From contig CM069875.1 in assembly GCA_036172665.1 (NCBI GenBank), positions 19,499,806-19,563,805 on the forward strand: 64,000 nucleotides of DNA, written 5' to 3'. Each line of letters starts with the position of its first letter. Positions within the stretch are counted from its first letter, which is position 1. Below are positions 58,819 to 64,000 of the stretch, one piece after another. The stretch comes from Prosopocoilus inquinatus. Taxonomy: Eukaryota > Arthropoda > Insecta > Coleoptera > Lucanidae. Under the pieces are notes generated by a model, which saw only the letters and a program-made list of their open reading frames with translations, ran no database searches and had not been told where the DNA came from. A program made the translations under genes and the position numbers.

Positions 58819-58859
58819 ACAACTTTTCAGAGTCTAGAAGTCGCGCTCTGAAAAGTTGT
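58819..58859. other. Perfect 14-bp stem-loop next to the copia element
   Basis: ACAACTTTTCAGAG (58819-58832) and CTCTGAAAAGTTGT (58846-58859) are exact complements with a 13-base loop, 34 bp before the copia target duplication. Possibly a relic of a small palindromic element. Confidence 0.7.
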
Positions 58860-58897
58860 GAGATTTGACTTAACCACTTATTCATCGAGGTAATAGA

Positions 58898-59140
58898 TGT
58901 TGGGGATATAGAGTTAATAATAAGCGCAATGATTACACTATGATCGTTTATTCACGCTATCACTATCACTAACAAATACAACTCGAACTTATCCTTACAA
59001 AGCTACAGCGGCAACTTGTCGTTATGTACATCTTAAAAGCACTGAATAATACCTATTCTAATTCTAAGTAAGCGGGTTACCATTCTGTTCGTAATCCCTA
59101 CAGAGGGCGGAAGGATGCTGAGAATGGAATATATCCAACA
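58898..59140 (-). repeat. Copia 3' LTR
   Basis: This 243-bp LTR is bounded by TGTTGG and CCAACA. On the minus strand an AATAAA signal lies near 58949-58954. It is practically identical to the 5' LTR. Confidence 0.95.
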
Positions 59141-59151
59141 CCCCCCCTCAA
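59141..59151 (-). other. Copia polypurine tract
   Basis: On the minus strand TTGAGGGGGGG directly precedes the 3' LTR and would prime plus-strand synthesis. Confidence 0.75.
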
Positions 59152-59167
59152 TTTGAAGCGTCCTCAA

Positions 59168-62100
59168 TTAACCCAGTCCCAGTCCTTGATAACATAATCG
59201 ATGTTTTGGGCTTGGTAAGCCCTTGGTGAGGATGTCGGCGACCATTTTCTCCGTAGATCGATATCTAAGGTCGATGGGATGTGATGCTAAGGCCTGTCGA
59301 ATAAAATGATATTTAATATCAATATGCTTGGATCGACTGTGAAATACTGGATTTCGTGCAAGTTTCCCGGCGCTTTGATTGTCGTTGAAGAGAGTCACAT
59401 TGGTTAGCCCGGAGAAACCTAGCTCCTTCAAGAACTCGTTAAGGTAAATGGCTTCTTTTGTTGCTTCGGTTAAGCCAATATACTCCGCTTCCGTGGAGGA
59501 CAATGCAACCGTTCGCTGCTTCCTACTTTCCCAGGAGATCACCCCTCCGGCCAATATGAAGGCGAACCCTGTGTACGAGCGTCGATCCACTGGACAACTC
59601 CCCCAATCAGCGTCTACGAATCCCGTCAGAGGTATTCCAGTTGGCTTGTAGGTCAGGGCAAAGTCGATGGTTCCATAAAGATATCTCAATATTCTCTTCG
59701 CGGCTATCCAGTGACGTTTTCGAAATTCGTTGCAGTACTGACTGAGCGAGCTGACGGCGTGGGTTATGTCTGGGCGTGTGCCCACAGAGAGGTGCATTAA
59801 GGCACCGATTAGCTCTCGATACGGAAAATTTGAGTCCTCGTCGTTGTCATCGCTTGTCTCACCATGCAAACCTTGTCCTAAAGCGAGAGGAGTACGGCCG
59901 GGTTTGCAATCTTGCATCATGAATCTGGTCAGTATATCTTGTATGTAACCACGTTGACTCAGTCGAATGCTCTCCGAATCTTGTTGAATTTCAATGCCGA
60001 GGCAATACTTTGCTTCTCCCAGGTCCTTCATGGTAAAATTATCGTTCAGTTTGGTCTTTATTAATTCCGCTTCTCTTTCATCTGCGGAAGCCACAAGGAT
60101 ATCGTCAACATAAATTAGCAAGAAGACTTTCTTTAGATCGTCTGTATAGACGCAGGCGTCGGTGTTGGTTGGATGAAGGCCCAACGCACGAAGGGTGATG
60201 TCGATCTTTTCATGTCATTGTCTCCCGGCTTGCTTCAAGCCGTAAATTGCCTTGTTAAGCTTACAAACCTTATTTCCATGTTTTAGCTCGTCCAACGTAT
60301 GATGGGCTTTTCGTCCTGTTTCGTGGTTTCCTTCTGAATGGACCATTTTTTGAAGCATCTCCTCTAGAAGCTCTGGCTTTTCCATATAAATGTCGGTGTC
60401 GATGTGCCCATTCAGGTAGGCAGTGGTTACGTCGAACTATCGAATTTTCATCCCGCTTTCGACTAATAGGGCGACTAGGGTTCTCAGGGAGTTCAGTCTG
60501 GCAACAGGAGCAAACGTGTCCTTGTAATCTATCCCGGGTCGTTGGGAGAATCCTTTAGCAACAATCCTTGCCTTTTTTCATTCTAAAGTCCCGTCGGCCT
60601 TGTATTTGTTCCTTAAAACTGTGCGACACCCGATGACCTTGTCGTCTGGTCTCGGAACAAGCCTCCATGTATCGTTATCAACATGGCTCTTCATTTCAGC
60701 GTAGATGGCTTCTTTCCAATCTCTGCCTTCAGGTCCTTCTATTGCTTGCAAGAATGGGATTTCGGAAGCAAGTAGAGAGAGCTGATCTTCTTGTTCGTGA
60801 TTATCATTTCGACCTTCTCCCTCTTCCTCGGGAGCTTCTTGTTCGTCTGGTTCGACTTCTTGTTCATCAGTGTAACTGCTAGTCACTCCTTGGTTTCGAG
60901 CGAGTTCGTCGGTGTTCTTGGTATGGTATTGCTTAGCCGGGCGTCCGCGTTTTCCGGTTAGAATTTTGGTAGGACGGCCAGGACCTCTCGTGATTACTGA
61001 TTTGGAAGTGGAACCATTGACCTTGGGATCGACCACGACTGTGTGAATAGTTCGCACACTTGGCCCAGGGTTTTCGTGGACTGTTTCAACTTCAGGGATT
61101 GGGTTTGGAACAATTTCAGTCTCTGAAGTCTGAAGGTCATCTGAAACGAAAAGACGACCAGTTTTCGTTTCGTTGGTCATAAAATGCTCACGGTTTTCGC
61201 TGGAGCGGAATTCTGGGAAGAATTTTACGTCTCTCGCCACGTGAACCCTTTTGGTAATCGGGACCCATATGCGGTACCCCTTTGATGTGGTGGAATACCC
61301 GACGAAGATTCCTTCCAGCGTCTTGGAGCTGAATTTGTTCTTCCCTGGCGTCTTGTTGAGTAGAAACGCCTTACACCCGAAAGTTCTGAGGTGGCTGACG
61401 TTGGGCTTATGTCCCGTCCATTCTTCGTATGGCGTCTTGTTTCCCAGGACTTTCGAAATGCACCGGTTTCGAATGTGGTTTGCTGCTGCGATGGCCTCTG
61501 CCCAGAAGGATGGTGGTAGGCCAGACTGTAGCATCATGCACCTGGCTGCCTCGACAAGTGTCCGGTTCTTCCTTTCGGCGACCCCATTTTGTTCAGGCGT
61601 ATGAGCGACTGTCAGGCGACGACGAATGCCTTCGTCCTTGACAAGCTGATCCATGCGGGAATTGCAAAATTCTCCGCCGTTATCCGATTGGACTGCTTTT
61701 ATCTTCTGACTGGTATGTCGCTTAGTCATCTTCTTATACTCCAGGACCTTCTCCGGGACCTCATTTTTGTTTCTTATGAAGAAAACCTCGCAGTGCCTGC
61801 TTCTGTCGTCGGTGATGGTCAGGAAATATCGAGCACCACCTACAGATGCTGTCCGCATTGGTCCGCAGAGATCCATGTGGATGACGTCAAGAATCCCGGA
61901 AGAGCGATTTTCGCGTGTCTGAAAACGAGAACAAGTGAGTTTACCCATTGTACAAATTTTACACGGTGACAAATCGTGTTTCGGTTTAATGCTTTAACCA
62001 GTGACTGCTCCAGTTTTGGCCATGGAAAGTAGATCTCTTGAGTTGAGGTGTCCCAGTCGTTCGTGCCATATGTCGATGTCGGACCGGTGCCCCTTAGTTG

Positions 62101-63364
62101 CTGCGAATGCTGTGTGAGATTTCTCACGTAGGTAGAATAGATCTCCAATGCGGTCTGCGATCATCTTCGTTTTTCCTTCGTGGTCTTGAACGAGAGCACG
62201 ATCCTTGGTGAAGACTACTTTGTGATTCTTGTTCACGATTTTGGCCACGGATAAAAGGTTCGTCTTCAGATCGGGAACATAGAGGGCATTCTCCAATTTG
62301 ATGTTTCTGGATTCGTTTTCTACAGAAGATATAATCCTTACGTCGCCTTTAGCTTCGATTCGGGCAGTTTTGCCGTCGGCAAGTTTTAATTCGTTGTTGG
62401 CGTTTGTGAGGTTCATAAACATCTGATCGTCGTTGCACAAGTGCGAAGTGCAACCACTGTCTAAGCACCATCGCTTCGAATTTTTGTCGTGATTTGTGAA
62501 ATTGCTGATTATGTCGGTCTGACTCGCGAAAAATGCATCTTCGGCGTTGTTTGCTTGATGCTTGGATTCTTTCCTTTTTCTTGAAAAGCAATCGGCGGCT
62601 TTGTGACCGAGCTTTTTGCAATAATTGCATTTGTAATTTTTCCTTTGCGAATCGCACTTCTCGAATTTCGTGTTCTCGCCAGATTTTGAGGAGCAAGGAC
62701 CTGTTCTTGTGTGTCGTTGCTTAATGAAAAGTGCACCGTGATTGTCTTCACTAGATTTTTGATTTTGTGCTTCACTAGCTTCGATTATTTTTATTTTTAA
62801 TTGCTCCAATTCAGGTAAGCGATCTCGAGATTCGATGGCGCATTTGAATATTTGAAAGCTGTTCGGCAGGCTTTCGAGAAGCATTAGTGTCAGCAATTTT
62901 TCATTTATTTCGACGGACATCGCTGCGAGTTTATCTACTGTTTCAAAGAAACGGGCCATGTGTTCACGCACGTCGTCCCCTTCTTGCATTTTTCGCTGCA
63001 GCAATTGTCTTAAAAGAGTTGCCATGCGAGCGGGACCTTTCGACGAATAGGTTGCCTCGAGCTTTTCCCAGAGTTCCTTAGACGTGACACATCCGTGCGT
63101 ATGCTTCAACTCGGACGCGCTTATAGACAAAAGAATATCCGATCTAGCTTTCCGATCTTCTTTTAACCATTTTTCTAATGCGATTTTAGCGGCAGCGCGG
63201 TCTGTTTCGTCACCTTCGACGACGGGTTTCGGTATTTCTCCCGAAACGTAACCCCACATGTCGTTTTTAATGAGTAAGGCTTCGGCGTGTATCTTCCACG
63301 TGTCGTAATTTGTTTTCGACAGCGTTTATAATCGCGTGGAATTAATTGTACTTACGTGTGTCAT
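59168..63364 (-). pseudogene. Copia Gag-Pol polyprotein, one frame with five nonsense codons
   Basis: The frame runs 1398 codons from ATG (63364) to its stop (59168-59170), close to the length of Drosophila copia. Order: UBN2-type Gag; zinc knuckle CNYCKKLGHKAADC (62588-62629); protease CLDSGCTSH (about residue 300); pre-integrase IWHERLGH; integrase with CKIC, HMDLCGP, QSDNGGEF and NGVAERKNRT; two GRP motifs resembling AT-hooks (about 60935-60990); RT with YVDD (60101-60112); RNase H with FVDADWG and SSTEAEY. In-frame stops lie at 63326-63328, 61994-61996, 60578-60580, 60437-60439 and 60215-60217. No frameshift was found: sequence on both sides of each stop reads as copia in the same frame. 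At several stops the family context suggests a single substitution (Gln, Arg or Trp codon to stop). The copy is not expected to encode working protein. Confidence 0.95.
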
Positions 63365-63536
63365 TTTAACGTACTTGTTTTTATGTTGAATATGTGAAGC
63401 GGGAGAATGCAACTGCACTTTCTTCACTATGCGTAGTGCTTTTCCGAGAATCAACTGTTCGTGCCCGAGCGCGTTTTTAGATGACGCACTTTACACTGAG
63501 TTTTTTATTCTTTTTACACGATCACTTGCTTATTGT

Positions 63537-63550
63537 CTGGGCCCATAACC
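63537..63550 (-). other. Copia primer-binding site for a half initiator tRNA
   Basis: On the minus strand GGTTATGGGCCCAG directly follows the 5' LTR. It is complementary to the anticodon stem-loop of initiator tRNA-Met, the internal primer site known from Drosophila copia, rather than to a tRNA 3' end. Confidence 0.85.
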
Positions 63551-63793
63551 TGTTGGGGATATAGAGTTAATAATAAGCGCAATGATTACACTATGATCGT
63601 TTATTCACGCTATCACTATCACTAACAAATACAACTCGAACTTATCCTTACAAAGCTACAGCGGCAACTTGTCGTTATGTACATCTTAAAAGCACTGAAT
63701 AATACCTATTCTAATTCTAAGTAAGCGGGTTACCATTCTGTTCGTAATCCCTACAGAGGGCGGAAGGATGCTGAGAATGGAATATATCCAAAA
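63551..63793 (-). repeat. Copia 5' LTR
   Basis: Same 243 bp as the 3' LTR; the last bases are AAA in place of ACA on the plus strand, the only difference I noticed. Followed by the ATAGA duplication. Confidence 0.95.
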
Positions 63794-63798
63794 ATAGA

Positions 63799-64000
63799 TT
63801 TATGTGTAGAGTTATAGAAAAGTGTAGGTCAGCAATTAACTAAAATCTCAATTAATTAATCAATTGATTAAAGTGTAATCACAATTGAATTTAATTAATT
63901 AACAATTGTTAGCGAATGAATTTAATTGCAATTAATTTATTTAATTGCAGGACATAATTATATTTACATATAAATTAATTGTCAATTACATAACTAATTT
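63799..64000. other. AATTAATT-rich low-complexity DNA
   Basis: Dominated by AATTAATT, CAATTGA and TTAATTGC motifs; no gene or defined repeat ends before the window stops. Confidence 0.6.

Larger units (their letters stand above)
58893..63798 (-). mobile_element. Ty1/copia retrotransposon with target duplications
   Basis: A minus-strand element with LTRs of 243 bp (58898-59140 and 63551-63793) is flanked by the perfect 5-bp duplication ATAGA (58893-58897 and 63794-63798). The LTRs differ only at one position near the end, as far as I can compare by eye. Domain order is Gag, protease, integrase, RT, RNase H in one frame, the Ty1/copia order. The primer site is copia type. It is probably the youngest insertion in the window, yet its coding frame has five nonsense codons. 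Confidence 0.97.

Overview
The window looks like intergenic or intronic DNA of an insect (or at least an arthropod): AT-rich throughout, with no convincing host protein-coding gene, rRNA or tRNA, and a dense layering of transposable elements of different ages. The element mix (Ty3/gypsy, Ty1/copia with a copia-type half-tRNA primer site, a CR1/Daphne-like LINE with an (ATT)n tail, a mariner, Tc1-like, Harbinger-like and hAT-like MITEs) fits an insect; the order cannot be read from it.

Layout. 1-3.8 kb: AT-rich DNA with old dispersed repeats. 3.81-10.09 kb, + strand: Ty3/gypsy element with both LTRs and a matching 4-bp duplication (GTAT). Gag has a SAP-like N-terminus and an 11-residue repeat coiled coil. 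Pol carries protease, reverse transcriptase, RNase H and integrase, followed by a TARG1/OARD1-type macro domain and a CCCH zinc finger; the reading frame ends inside the 3' LTR. 11.2-11.7 kb: MITE. 11.7-15.8 kb, - strand: nearly full-length but frameshifted LINE with ORF1 and endonuclease/RT. 18.1-18.6 kb: C-terminal remnant of another LINE. 19.58-21.91 kb: Mutator-like terminal-repeat element with a 9-bp duplication and two nested MITEs. 22.0-23.1 kb: truncated LINE. 24.8-30 kb: tandem and foldback repeats. 33.7-39.5 kb: degenerate repeat arrays on both sides of a minus-strand LTR element (34.6-38.2 kb) in which no RT is seen. 41.69-42.96 kb: mariner with a 345-codon transposase broken by two TGA codons. 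43-58.6 kb: AT-rich DNA with MITEs and foldbacks, including a Harbinger-like MITE at 53.2-54.1 kb. 58.90-63.79 kb, - strand: copia element with near-identical LTRs, perfect 5-bp duplication and a full-length polyprotein frame with five nonsense codons and no frameshift.

The most interesting object is the gypsy Pol C-terminal module. It predicts that the integrase polyprotein also carries an ADP-ribosyl-protein hydrolase with both catalytic residues present, plus an RNA-binding-type zinc finger. In all other respects the window is a record of transposon insertion and decay. Family assignments come from reading motifs by eye; no database search was possible.
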